Notes under the pieces: model-generated
What the model saw: the letters and a program-made list of their open reading frames with translations, nothing else
What the model was told of the DNA's origin: nothing
Database searches by the model: none
In this document: positions 44,126-52,556 of the stretch, in pieces
Layout: each line of letters opens with the position of its first letter
Numbering within the stretch: the stretch's first letter is position 1
Source of the DNA: Sphingomonas sp. LR60
GTDB lineage: Bacteria; Pseudomonadota; Alphaproteobacteria; Sphingomonadales; Sphingomonadaceae
NCBI RefSeq assembly: GCF_036855935.1
Contig: NZ_JASPFK010000001.1
Location: 531,501 to 595,500 of the forward strand
DNA: 64,000 bases
Direction of reading: 5' to 3'
Translations under genes and position numbers: made by a program

Positions 44126-44706
44126 ATGGCCAGAAGTGTTTTGCTTGCCCGGCATGGGCATCATGAAGAAGTCGGCCGCGTGCTGAGCGGTCGTTCCAAT
44201 ATTTCGCTCGATCGCCAAGGGCGGGCGGAGGCCGGAGCGCTCGCACGACTGGTCGCGCCGCGCGGCGTGACGCGGATCGTCAGCAGCCCGTGCGCACGAA
44301 CCCGCGAGACGGCGGCGGTGGCGGCGGAAGCGCTGGGATTGCCGGTGGCGGTCGAGACGGCGCTGGACGAGGTGGATTTCGGCGACTTCACCGGGCGCGC
44401 GTTCGCAACGCTGGACGGTGATCCGGAGTGGCAGCGGTGGAATGCCGAACGCGGCTCGGCGCGCTGCCCCGGGGCGAGACGATGGGCGAAGCGGTGGCGC
44501 GCGCGGTCGGCTTCGTCGCGGGGTGCGGGGAGGGCGTGACGTTATGCGTCTCGCACTGCGACATCATCCGCGGGGTGGTGGCGCATTATCTCGGACTGCC
44601 GCTGGAGCGGATCTTCTCGCTGGGGTGCGATCCGGGGTCGGTCACGACCTTGGCGCTGGAGGGCGAGGGGGCGATGGTGGTGGCGTTGAACGAGCGGGGA
44701 CGCTGA
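44126..44706 (+). pseudogene. Histidine phosphatase (phosphoglycerate-mutase-like), apparent frameshift
   Basis: The protein has the phospho-His motif LLARHGHHEEVGRVLSGRSNISL, SSPCARTRETAAV, and the second catalytic His in VSHCDIIRGVVAHYLGLPLERIF, giving about 190 aa in total. The frame breaks at the CCCCGGGG run 44467-44474; adding one G restores CPGGETMGEAVARAVGFV. It could remove phosphate from a sugar phosphate used by the neighbouring glycan enzymes. The break sits in a homopolymer, so a sequencing error is quite possible. Confidence 0.82.
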
Positions 44707-44752
44707 TACGTCAGCGGTGTGGCCGGGGCGGGCCCAGAGATCGACCGGTGCC

Positions 44753-45151
44753 TCAATTCAACGCCGCGTAGCTCTTTTCTTCGATCAGGTCCGATTCCAG
44801 CGCGACGTTGATCGCGCGTTTCAGCGCCGCGCGCTCGTCGTTCTTGACGTAGACTGCGCGCGCCAGCCGGATGAACTCGCCGCCGAAGCTGCGCGCGGCT
44901 TCCTCGCGGCGGATCGCGTCCTCGATCTCCCACAGATCCTCGTTGACCGACTTCAGCCGCGCATAGAGCGGCGCAACACCGTCCTGACCCAACACGCCCG
45001 CACCGATCCGCGACAGCAGCGAATGTTCGTGCGCGACATTGGCGCGCGCATCGGCGCGATCGATGCGGTGCTGCTTGATTTCGAGGATCGTGATCTTGTC
45101 GAGCAACTCACCCCAGGACACGGGCACGGACGGGCTGGGAAGGCTGGCCAT
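44753..45151 (-). CDS. DUF6165-family protein
   Basis: The 132-aa helical protein SVPVSWGELLDKITILEIKQHRI...ANVAHEHSLLSRIG...LKSVNEDLWEIEDAIRREEAARSF matches the pattern I associate with DUF6165, proteins found in glycosyltransferase loci. The function is unknown. AAGGAG precedes ATG 45151. The start lies 44 bp inside the upstream transferase gene, so translation is coupled. Confidence 0.8.
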   Translation of the reverse strand: MASLPSPSVPVSWGELLDKITILEIKQHRIDRADARANVAHEHSLLSRIGAGVLGQDGVAPLYARLKSVNEDLWEIEDAIRREEAARSFGGEFIRLARAVYVKNDERAALKRAINVALESDLIEEKSYAALN

Positions 45152-46019
45152 GGTCTTCTCCTTGAATCATGTCGAGATCGCGCGCGATCGTGGCGAGGGG
45201 CGTGTGCCAGTCGCCGGCGGTCGGCTGCGCGTAGAGGCGAGTGTGCGGATACCAGGCGCTGTCGCGACGTGCGGGGTCCCAGCGCCAGTCGGGCGTGGCC
45301 TTGAGCAGCAGCCAGGTCGGCCGCCCGAGCGCGCCAGCGAGATGCGCGATCATCGTGTCGACCGTGATGACCAACGCGCAGCCCGCGACCAGCGCGGCAG
45401 TCGCGGCCAGATCGAACGGGCAGCCTTCCGGGTTGATGACGGCGAGGGTGGTCGGCGCGCTCACCAGCGACAAGCACCGATGCCGCGACGCGATCGGTTC
45501 GAGCAGGGCGGGCGGCACCCAACGTTCGGTGTCCCAGTCGCCCGCCTGCCAGCATAGCCCAACCGTGTCCTCGGGAAGCGCGGCGGGCGTGGTGCTCAGA
45601 TACGGCGCGGGGCCGTCACGCGGCGTGCAGCGGAGTGCCGCGCAAAGCTCGGTAATCTCGATATCGCACTCCGCCGGCGGCAGCGGGCGCGCATCGTCGA
45701 AGGCAGCGAGCGATACGTTGGGGAAGCGCAGCAAAACGTGGAGCCGCGTGGGTGCCTCGACCGTCACCGAGCGTGCGCGCTGCGCCAGCACCGGGAGGAA
45801 GCGCGCGAATTGGAGTGTGTCGCCGAGACCGTGATAGCAGCGCACCAGCACATCGCGATCGTCGATCGCGCGACCATCCCACACCCAGCGTCGATGATAG
45901 GGGAGCGACGGATCGTCGCGGGTCGAGGGGTCGCGCCCCGCGAGCACTGCCCGTTCGATCGCCCAGGCGTCTTCGTAGCGCTCCTCGCGCATCGCCCGGG
46001 GCCAGCCGTGATCGCTCAT
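45108..46019 (-). CDS. Heptosyltransferase-like (GT9-type) protein
   Basis: The 303-aa protein shows GT9-like features: VLVRCYHGLGDTLQFARFLPVLAQRA in the first half and CALVITVDTMIAHLAGALGRPTWLLLKATPDWRWD in the donor-binding half. The first 40 residues (MREERYEDAWAIERAVLAGRDP) look like a remnant of the TPR region often fused to such proteins. It lacks membrane helices. It is transcribed together with the DUF6165 gene, away from the methyltransferase, from an intergenic region with an FNR-type box. Confidence 0.82.
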   Translation of the reverse strand: MSDHGWPRAMREERYEDAWAIERAVLAGRDPSTRDDPSLPYHRRWVWDGRAIDDRDVLVRCYHGLGDTLQFARFLPVLAQRARSVTVEAPTRLHVLLRFPNVSLAAFDDARPLPPAECDIEITELCAALRCTPRDGPAPYLSTTPAALPEDTVGLCWQAGDWDTERWVPPALLEPIASRHRCLSLVSAPTTLAVINPEGCPFDLAATAALVAGCALVITVDTMIAHLAGALGRPTWLLLKATPDWRWDPARRDSAWYPHTRLYAQPTAGDWHTPLATIARDLDMIQGEDHGQPSQPVRARVLG

Positions 46020-46066
46020 GCCGCCGCAAACGCGGCAAGCCCCCGCGACGGTTCCGAACTATTAAA

Positions 46067-46080
46067 TTGAGCCAGATCAA
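46067..46080. promoter_or_regulatory. FNR/FixK-type box upstream of the methyltransferase
   Basis: TTGAG-ccag-ATCAA differs from TTGAT-N4-ATCAA by one base. Its centre is about 34 bases upstream of GATAGT (46105-46110), a possible -10, matching class II activator geometry for the + strand methyltransferase gene (ATG 46140). Confidence 0.6.
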
Positions 46081-46139
46081 TCAGGTGGAACGCGCCATCG
46101 CAAGGATAGTTGATGCTGTCGAAGGGTGTCGGGGGATTG

Positions 46140-46928
46140 ATGACCGAAGATTTGCGCGCGCGGGTCGCTGAACTCGCCCCATGGTTTCACAACATTCATC
46201 TGCCCGGCGGCGTGCAAACCGCGCCCGATCACTTTCTGCTCGACTATCCGGGTAACAAGTTCGCCGAATTCGGCGTCTGTCTGCCGGAAGATCTGACCGA
46301 CAAGACCGTCCTGGATATCGGCTGCAACGCCGGCTTCTATTCGATCGAGATGAAACGCCGCGGTGCCGCGCGAGTGGTCGGGATCGATTCCGACGACCGC
46401 TATCTGGCGCAGGCGCGGCTGGCCAGCGAGGCGCTGGGGTTCGCCGACAGCGTCGAGTTCCGCAACCTCTCGGTCTATGACGTCGCGCAGCTCGGCGAGC
46501 GGTTCGACCTCGTGATCTTCATGGGCGTGCTGTACCATTTGCGGCATCCGCTGCTGGCGCTCGACCTGATCCGCGAGCATGTCGCGGGCGACCTGATGCT
46601 CTTCCAGACGATGCAGCAGGGCTCCAAGGCCGAGGCGCAGGTGCCCGAGGATCATCCCTTCTACGTACCCGGCACCTGGACGCCGCCCGACTATTTCGAC
46701 GATCGCGACTATCCGAAGCTGCACTTCATCGAGCGCAAGTTCGCGGGCGACTGGACCAATTGGTGGGCGCCGAACCGCGCCTGTTCCGAGGCGATGCTGC
46801 GCGCCGCCGGCTTCACGGTGACCGCGCATCCGCAGGACGACGTCTATCTCTGCCGCATCAGCGACGTGCCCTTCGCGGAGCATGGGCCGGCGGCAGTCTA
46901 TCCAAGCAAGCGGGGAGTGCGCGCGTGA
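46140..46928 (+). CDS. CmoB-like SAM methyltransferase (TIGR04290-like)
   Basis: The 262-aa protein resembles tRNA (mo5U34)-methyltransferase relatives: WFHNIHLPGGVQTAPDHFLLDYP, SAM-binding TVLDIGCNAGFYSIEMKRRGA, VVGIDSDDRYLAQA, FDLVIFMGVLYHLRHPLLAL, and the C-terminal ERKFAGDWTNWWAPNRACSEAML. I believe it corresponds to TIGR04290, known from glycan-type loci, where it probably acts on a sugar or lipid and not on tRNA. GGGGGA precedes ATG 46140. Its stop overlaps the next gene (GTGA). Confidence 0.85.
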   Translation: MTEDLRARVAELAPWFHNIHLPGGVQTAPDHFLLDYPGNKFAEFGVCLPEDLTDKTVLDIGCNAGFYSIEMKRRGAARVVGIDSDDRYLAQARLASEALGFADSVEFRNLSVYDVAQLGERFDLVIFMGVLYHLRHPLLALDLIREHVAGDLMLFQTMQQGSKAEAQVPEDHPFYVPGTWTPPDYFDDRDYPKLHFIERKFAGDWTNWWAPNRACSEAMLRAAGFTVTAHPQDDVYLCRISDVPFAEHGPAAVYPSKRGVRA

Positions 46929-47842
46929 TCGAAGCCGCGATGATCTGGAACGAGCCGAACAACAAGTCGCACTGGGACCCGGAGGTCGACCCCGACTGGT
47001 CGCTGTTCGCCGACACCGTCAAGCGCGCCGGCGCGTCGATCGCGGCGGTCAACCCGGCGGTGACGCGCGTGCTGGGCGGCATGTCGCCGATCGACCCGTT
47101 GTGGGTGAAGCGGCTGGAGGGGCACGGTTGTCTCGGCGCGGTCGACGTGATCGCGGTGCACGGCTTTCCGCTCGACTGGAACCTGTGGTCGATCCACGAC
47201 TGGCCCGCCAAGATCGCCGAGATCGAGGCGGTTACGGACAAGCCGGTGTGGGTCACCGAGGTCGGCGTCGGCTCGTTCGGTGCCGAAGAGGTGCAGGTGT
47301 TCGGGGTCGAGAAGACCGCCGAGCTGCTGATCGGCCGCGTGCCGCGCGTCTACTGGTATTCCCTGTTCGACCTGCCGCAGGAATGGGGAGCGACCACTCG
47401 CCACCGCGAGGCGGAAGGGTCGAGCTATTACCGGCATTTCTACATGGGGCTGATCCGCGAGGACGGCACGCCGAAGCCCTCGCTCGACAGCTATGCCAAG
47501 GTCGCGTCGGAGATGGGGCTGATGCAGTGGTTCCATTTCGAGGATCCGCGGCTCGACGATGCGGTCATGTGGATGAAGCGGCTGGGGACGAAGAAGCTGC
47601 GCACCGGGCTGAGCTGGGCCGACAGCTTCCGCCCCAATGCGACCGACTGGTTCGACCGGCAGATGGAAGCGCTTGCCGAATTCGACACGACCGTCACCTT
47701 CTGCTTCACGCCGGAGCATCTCGGCATCCAGCCGCATCATACCAGCGCGGCGCGCGATCCGCAGGCGTTCGCGGATTTCTGCGCGTGGATGATCGACCGC
47801 TATGCGCCCGCCGCGGTCACGAGCCGGACGGCGGTGGCGTAA
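46925..47842 (+). CDS. Glycoside hydrolase (beta-xylosidase-like), apparently circularly permuted
   Basis: The 305-aa protein starts at GTG 46925 (GTGA overlap) and reaches the strand-4 acid/base motif MIWNEPNN at residue 6. The nucleophile motif KPVWVTEVGVGSFG is near residue 115 and the barrel's last strand near VPRVYWYSLFDLPQEWG. After SLDSYAKVASEMG comes a second block (MQWFHFEDP, MKRLGTKKLRTGLSWADSF, TTVTFCFTPEHLG, FADFCAWMIDRYAP) that looks like strands 1-3 of the same clan-A barrel, normally found before WNEPN. I infer a circular permutation with an intact active site. There is no signal peptide, so it works in the cytosol, unusual for a xylosidase-like enzyme. Confidence 0.8.
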   Translation: MIEAAMIWNEPNNKSHWDPEVDPDWSLFADTVKRAGASIAAVNPAVTRVLGGMSPIDPLWVKRLEGHGCLGAVDVIAVHGFPLDWNLWSIHDWPAKIAEIEAVTDKPVWVTEVGVGSFGAEEVQVFGVEKTAELLIGRVPRVYWYSLFDLPQEWGATTRHREAEGSSYYRHFYMGLIREDGTPKPSLDSYAKVASEMGLMQWFHFEDPRLDDAVMWMKRLGTKKLRTGLSWADSFRPNATDWFDRQMEALAEFDTTVTFCFTPEHLGIQPHHTSAARDPQAFADFCAWMIDRYAPAAVTSRTAVA

Positions 47843-48325
47843 CCCGGTCGAGCGTGTCGAGCACATCCTCGGCGCGAACGTCGCGTTCGATCTCCGCAAT
47901 GTCGTCCGGGGTGTGACCCCGACGCGTTCGGCGATCTGCCGGACGACGGACGTAAGCCGCGACAATTCGTGCTCGGCCAGCAGGTTGATGTGAAGGTCGA
48001 GGTCGGCGCGCGCCTGCGCCTGCGCGGCCATCCGGTTCTGGCTGATGAGGACGAAGGTGGACAGGAAGATCGCCTCCACCGACGCGATCATCGCCAGCAC
48101 GACGAAGGTCGGGTCGAACTTGGGGCTCAGATACAGGTTCCAGACGATCCAGCCCCCGAAGAACGTCAGGTGCAGCGCGACGAAGGTCATCGATCCGGTA
48201 AAGCCGGTGATCCGCCCCGCCAGCCGGTCCGACCAAGGCGCATCGGCCTCGACGCGGTGCTGGCGCTCGGCAAGGCGGTGGATGTTGTCGGCGAGCGCGC
48301 CGTTCAGATCACGCGGTTCATTCAT
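47817..48325 (-). pseudogene. DUF1003 membrane protein, apparent frameshift near C-terminus
   Basis: The protein has two membrane helices (GSMTFVALHLTFFGGWIVWNLYL and PTFVVLAMIASVEAIFLSTFVLI) and the DUF1003 helical tail (QARADLDLHINLLAEHELSRL). The frame is lost at the GGGG run 47908-47911; one more base there restores IAERVGVTPPDDIAEIERDVRAEDVLDTL and a stop at 47817. Without repair the frame runs on through the opposite-strand hydrolase gene. The stop end overlaps that gene's 3' end by 26 bp, tail to tail. Function unknown. Confidence 0.8.
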
Positions 48326-48360
48326 GGAAAGTCCAACGATTGTCGTACGATAATGGAAGC

Positions 48361-49317
48361 ATGATGCCCGCCGCCGTGCTGGTGGCGCCGGGACGGTTCG
48401 AGGTGCGCGAGGCCCCGGTACCGCAGCCGGGCGCCGGCGAGGTTCGCGTCCGCCTCGAAGGCTGCGGCGTCTGCGCGTCGAACGTCGAGCCGTGGGAGGG
48501 GCAGCCATGGTCGACCTATCCCAGCGAGGCGGGCGGAATGGGGCATGAGGGCTGGGGCGTCGTCGATGCGCTGGGCGAGGGGGTCGATGACGTCGCGCTC
48601 GGTGAACGGGTGACGATGCTGTCGGGGCATGGCTTCGCGCCCTATGACGTGGCGTCGGTCGACCAATTGGTGCGGCTGCCCGCCGCGCTCGACGGGCAGG
48701 CGTTTCCGGGCGAGCCGCTGGCGTGCGCGATGAACATCTTCCGGCGTGCCGACGTGCTGCCCGGGCAGACGGTGGCGATCGTCGGCATCGGTTTTCTGGG
48801 TGCGGTGCTGACGAAGCTGGCGAGCGATGCGGGGGCGCGGGTGATCGCGATCTCGCGGCGCGCGGAGTCGCTGGCGCTGGCGCGCGCGAACGGCGCCGCC
48901 GAGACGATCGCGATGGACGATCACTGGGCGATCATCGAGCGGGTCAAGCAACTGACCGGCGAAGCATTGTGCGAGCGCGTGATCGAGGCGGTCGGCAAGC
49001 AATGGCCGCTCGACCTCGCCTCGGCGATCGTCGGGTTCGGCGGGCGGCTGGTGGTGGCGGGCTATCATCAGGACGGGCCGCGGCAAGTGAACATGCAGGA
49101 CTGGAACTGGAAGGGTATCGACGTGATCAACGCGCACGAACGCAACCCGCGCGTAAACCTGCGGGGGCTGAACGAGGCGGTGGCGGCGGTGGCCGGCGGG
49201 CGCGTCGATCTGGCCGCGCTGCTGACGCATCGGTTCACGCTGACCGAGTTGAACGAGGCGGTCGCGGCGACGCGCGACAAGCCCGCCGGTTTCGTGAAGG
49301 CGGTGGTGACGTTCTGA
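48361..49317 (+). CDS. Zinc-dependent alcohol/sorbitol dehydrogenase-like protein
   Basis: The 318-aa medium-chain dehydrogenase has the catalytic zinc region GCGVCASNVEPWEG, MGHEGWGVVDALGEG and a Rossmann motif VAIVGIGFLGAVLTKLASDAGA. It is shorter than typical family members (about 340), lacking the structural-zinc Cys loop, like the group annotated beside glycan genes as 'zinc-binding alcohol dehydrogenase'. It may oxidise a sugar or polyol. ATG 48361 follows GGAAG. It is followed by an oxidoreductase gene after a repeat-filled gap. Confidence 0.85.
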   Translation: MMPAAVLVAPGRFEVREAPVPQPGAGEVRVRLEGCGVCASNVEPWEGQPWSTYPSEAGGMGHEGWGVVDALGEGVDDVALGERVTMLSGHGFAPYDVASVDQLVRLPAALDGQAFPGEPLACAMNIFRRADVLPGQTVAIVGIGFLGAVLTKLASDAGARVIAISRRAESLALARANGAAETIAMDDHWAIIERVKQLTGEALCERVIEAVGKQWPLDLASAIVGFGGRLVVAGYHQDGPRQVNMQDWNWKGIDVINAHERNPRVNLRGLNEAVAAVAGGRVDLAALLTHRFTLTELNEAVAATRDKPAGFVKAVVTF

Positions 49318-49425
49318 GGCGGGAGCGCCTTGGCCGCGCATACGGCGTCGTTCCCGCGCGGGCGGGAGTCTAGGCATGCCGACGTGGCGCTTCCAGATCG
49401 TGAGGACATGACATCAACCCGAGAT

Positions 49426-49503
49426 CGTCATTGCGAGCGCAGCGAAGCAATCCAGGGCCACGGCCAGGACGCTCTGGATTGCTTCGCTCCGCTCGCAATG
49501 ACG
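49426..49503. repeat. Dispersed hairpin repeat, 'attgcttcgct' family
   Basis: The best copy in the window: CGTCATTGCGAGCGCAGCGA-AGCAATCCAG against CTGGATTGCTTCGCTCCGCTCGCAATGACGG. It lies in the gap between the dehydrogenase and Gfo/Idh genes. Confidence 0.85.
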
Positions 49504-49605
49504 GCTGAGCGTGATGTGATGTCGTCATATTTCAGCGAGACCGCATGGGTTCTGGATTCCTGCCTGCGCGGGAATGACGGACGGTAGATGAAGGACGACG
49601 GATCC

Positions 49606-50601
49606 ATGACCAACGCCAAACCGCGCATCGGCTTTCTCGGCACCGGCTGGATCGGGCGGCATCGCATGGCGGCGATGGTCGCCAGCGGGGCGGTCGAGGC
49701 CGTCGCGATCAGCGATCCGTCATCGGCGATGGTCGCGGCGGCGGTGCAGGACGCACCGGACGCGCAGGTCTGCGCATCGCTCGAGGAGATGCTGGCGCTC
49801 GGGCTCGACGGGGTGGTGATCGCCAGCCCGAGCGCCCTCCACGCCGCGCAGTCGATCGTGGCGCTGGAGGCGGGGGTGGCCGTGTTCTGCCAGAAGCCGC
49901 TCGGTCGCGATGCCGCCGAGAATGAGGCGGTAGTCGCGGCGGCACGGCGGGCGGACCGGTTGCTGGGGGTCGATCTCTCCTATCGCCACACAGCGGGGAT
50001 GCGCGCGATCGCGCCGCTGGTGCGGAGTGGTGCGCTGGGGCGGGTGTTCGCGATCGATCTGACCTTCCACAATGCCTATGGCCCCGACAAGCCGTGGTTC
50101 TATGACCGCGCGCAGTCCGGCGGCGGGTGTGTCATGGATCTCGGCATCCACCTTGCCGATCTCGCCTTGTGGCTCAATCCGGGCGCGACCGCCGAGCGGG
50201 TCGATGCCGCGCTCTATGCCGGCGGGGCGCCGGTCACGGCGGACGCGGTCGAGGATTATGCGGCGGCGACGGTGCGGCTCGACAATGGCGTCGTGGTGCG
50301 GCTGGCCTGTTCGTGGCGGCTCCACGCCGGGCAGGATGCGGTGATCGAAGCGGCGTTTTACGGCACCGACGGCGGCGCGGCGCTGCGCAACGTTGGCGGC
50401 TCGTTCTACGATTTCACCGCCGAGCATTTCCTCGACACCGCGCGCGAGACGTTGGCGGTGCCGCCCGATGACTGGGGCGGGCGCGCGGCGGTCGACTGGG
50501 CGGAGCGGCTGGCGGCCGGCGCGCGCTTCGATGCGGCGGCGGCGGAATATGTCGCGACCGCGCGGGTGCTCGACGCGATCTATGCGGCGGGGCGGGGGTA
50601 G
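49606..50601 (+). CDS. Gfo/Idh/MocA family oxidoreductase
   Basis: The 331-aa protein has the NAD(P)-binding PRIGFLGTGWIGRHRMAAM, the substrate-site CQKPLGRDAAEN (the EKP-like motif with Gln for Glu), DLSYRHTAGMRAI and MDLGIHLADLALWL (conserved His). Members oxidise or reduce sugars, inositols or NDP-sugars. I chose ATG 49606; ATG 49588 in frame is possible. As last gene of the glycan region it may provide a modified sugar together with the dehydrogenase. Confidence 0.87.
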   Translation: MTNAKPRIGFLGTGWIGRHRMAAMVASGAVEAVAISDPSSAMVAAAVQDAPDAQVCASLEEMLALGLDGVVIASPSALHAAQSIVALEAGVAVFCQKPLGRDAAENEAVVAAARRADRLLGVDLSYRHTAGMRAIAPLVRSGALGRVFAIDLTFHNAYGPDKPWFYDRAQSGGGCVMDLGIHLADLALWLNPGATAERVDAALYAGGAPVTADAVEDYAAATVRLDNGVVVRLACSWRLHAGQDAVIEAAFYGTDGGAALRNVGGSFYDFTAEHFLDTARETLAVPPDDWGGRAAVDWAERLAAGARFDAAAAEYVATARVLDAIYAAGRG

Positions 50602-50907
50602 GGGACGACTCCGTCATTCCCGCCTAGGCGAAACCTCTGCGAAGGGGCCGGATCTTCCAGATCGTTCCCCGGCGAAGGCCGGGGTCCAGTTGGGTAGGTT
50701 TGCGAGATAGTTGCAACCGTTTCCCAACTGGGCCCCGGCCTCCGCCGGAGAACGGAAGGCAGGATTTTCCAGAAGTCACGCCCACGCGGGAATGATGGCG
50801 GTGGGCTGGTGCCCGCCGCGGCGAAGCCGCGTCGTCGGTCGGGGCGGTGCCCCGCCGGCCGGTCTTGGGCGAGTCCCGGCGCAGGATGCGACGGGCCGCC
50901 CTGCGAC
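50602..50907. repeat. Gene-free stretch filled with dispersed inverted repeats
   Basis: The main hairpin lies at 50663-50754: CGTTCCCCGGCGAAGGCCGG with GTCCAGTTGGG against CCCAACTGGGCCCCGGCCTCCGCCGGAGAACG. GTCATTCCCGC at 50612 and GCGGGAATGA at 50789 form an outer pair. No coding frame is convincing. It separates the oxidoreductase from the convergent chemoreceptor. Confidence 0.7.
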
Positions 50908-52350
50908 TTAAAAGTCCGACCATTCCTCGTCCGCCACCGCCAGCGCGGTGCCGCGTGTGCCGGTGACCGGGCGGCGGGCCGTGCGGGCAAGGTCGCGGCC
51001 GGCCTGCGCGGCGCGCGCCTGAAGGTCGTGGACCGACGCAACCGGCGTCGTCGCGGGGAGGATCGGGCGTGGCGCGGCGGCGGTACGAAAGCGCGAGACT
51101 TCGGTGGTCAGCCGGTCGGCTTCCTCGGCGAGGCTGCGCGCGGCGGCAGTCGCTTCCTCGACCATCGCGGCATTCTGTTGCGTGACGCCGTCCATCTCCG
51201 ACACGGCGGTGTTGACCTGCTGCAAGCCGGTCGCCTGCTGCTCGGCGGATTGCGCGATCGTCGAGACGAGCGTGCTGATCTCGCCGATACGGGTGATGAT
51301 CCGCTGGAGCGCCTTGCCGGTCTCGCTGACCAGCGTCACGCCGGACTCGACCTGCTGCGATGAGGCGAGGATCTTGGTCTTGACGTCCTTGGCGGCATCC
51401 GCCGAGCGCTGCGCGAGTGCGCGGACCTCGGAGGCGACGACCGCGAAGCCCTTGCCCGCGTCGCCCGCGCGCGCCGCCTCGACCCCGGCGTTTAGCGCGA
51501 GGAGGTTGGTCTGGAAGGCGATGCCGTCGATGACGCTGATGATCTCGCTGATTTCCGACGACGCGCGCTCGATCCCGCCCATCGCATCGACCGCGCGGCG
51601 GACGACGTCGCCCGAGCTTTCGGCCTCGGTGCGTGCCTCGACCACCGCGTCATTGGCGCGACGTGCGCCGGCCGCAGTCTCGCGAACGGTCGTGGTGATC
51701 TCGTCCATCGCGGCGGCGGTTTCCTCGAGCGAGGCGGCCTGCTGTTCGGTGCGCTGCGACAGGTCGTCGGACGCCTGGCGAATGTCCGCCGCGCCGCTGT
51801 TGATGCCGTTGGCCGCGCTGGTCACCGCGCCGATCGTGCTCGACACCGCCGACATCGCGCGATTGAAGTTGGTGCGCAGCGCGTCGTAATCCGCGCTGAA
51901 CGGCTCTTCGATCTTGAACGTCAGATCGTTGTCGGCGAGCCGGCCGAGCCCGGTGCCGAGCGCCTCGACCACCATCTGCTGCGACTGCGCCGCGCTGGCG
52001 AGCGCCTTGCCGTTGCGGCGGAACACTTCCATCGCCTTGGTCATCCGGCCGACGCAGTCGCGATGGTCGGTGAAGGCGATAATGGTGTCGAGGTCGTTGG
52101 CGGCCAGCGCCTCCATCCGGACCACGGTCGCGACATAGGGGTCGCAGATCAGCGCGCGAGACGTCACCGCAACCACGAGCACCGCCACCAACACGCCCGC
52201 GGCCAAGCCGATCGCGACATTGCCCGGTATCATTCCCTGCACGGCGCCGATCGTCGCGCAGAGCGATAGCGCGGCCAGCGCGCCGTACACCAGCGTCAGG
52301 ACGGTGAACTTGGCGCGAATCGGCGCATGTTGCTGAAACCACGTGACCAT
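50908..52350 (-). CDS. Methyl-accepting chemotaxis protein with minimal periplasmic part and CheR tether
   Basis: The 480-aa protein has two closely spaced membrane helices ([23 protein letters not shown] and [21 protein letters not shown]) with a loop of only about ten residues, so no periplasmic sensor domain exists. HAMP-like linkers ([16 protein letters not shown]) follow, then the signalling hairpin ([48 protein letters not shown]). The C-terminus EEWSDF matches the xWxxF pentapeptide that tethers CheR/CheB. ATG 52350 follows GGAAGGAAC; a GTG at 52389 is less likely. Confidence 0.92.
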   Translation of the reverse strand: MVTWFQQHAPIRAKFTVLTLVYGALAALSLCATIGAVQGMIPGNVAIGLAAGVLVAVLVVAVTSRALICDPYVATVVRMEALAANDLDTIIAFTDHRDCVGRMTKAMEVFRRNGKALASAAQSQQMVVEALGTGLGRLADNDLTFKIEEPFSADYDALRTNFNRAMSAVSSTIGAVTSAANGINSGAADIRQASDDLSQRTEQQAASLEETAAAMDEITTTVRETAAGARRANDAVVEARTEAESSGDVVRRAVDAMGGIERASSEISEIISVIDGIAFQTNLLALNAGVEAARAGDAGKGFAVVASEVRALAQRSADAAKDVKTKILASSQQVESGVTLVSETGKALQRIITRIGEISTLVSTIAQSAEQQATGLQQVNTAVSEMDGVTQQNAAMVEEATAAARSLAEEADRLTTEVSRFRTAAAPRPILPATTPVASVHDLQARAAQAGRDLARTARRPVTGTRGTALAVADEEWSDF

Positions 52351-52556
52351 TTTTGTTCCTTCCGCGCCCGACCGAAGCAATTCGACCAATCGAGATTAGT
52401 AAGGAATGTCTTTGCCCAAACTTGTTAAATAGCGAGTTAAGGCGACATGGACTTTGAAGTAGAGCAGTCACTCTAGAATGTTTCTACGTAGGATAAATCG
52501 TAGTTCTGGTGTCAAGCCTATGATTTCGGTTCGGGGTGAAAGAATGGGCTATGTGC

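Noticed and set aside
46898..48508. A long minus-strand frame joining the DUF1003 gene to the antisense of the hydrolase
   Set aside because: Only the DUF1003 part is protein-like. The rest results from a frame slip at 47908-47911 and reads the hydrolase backwards.
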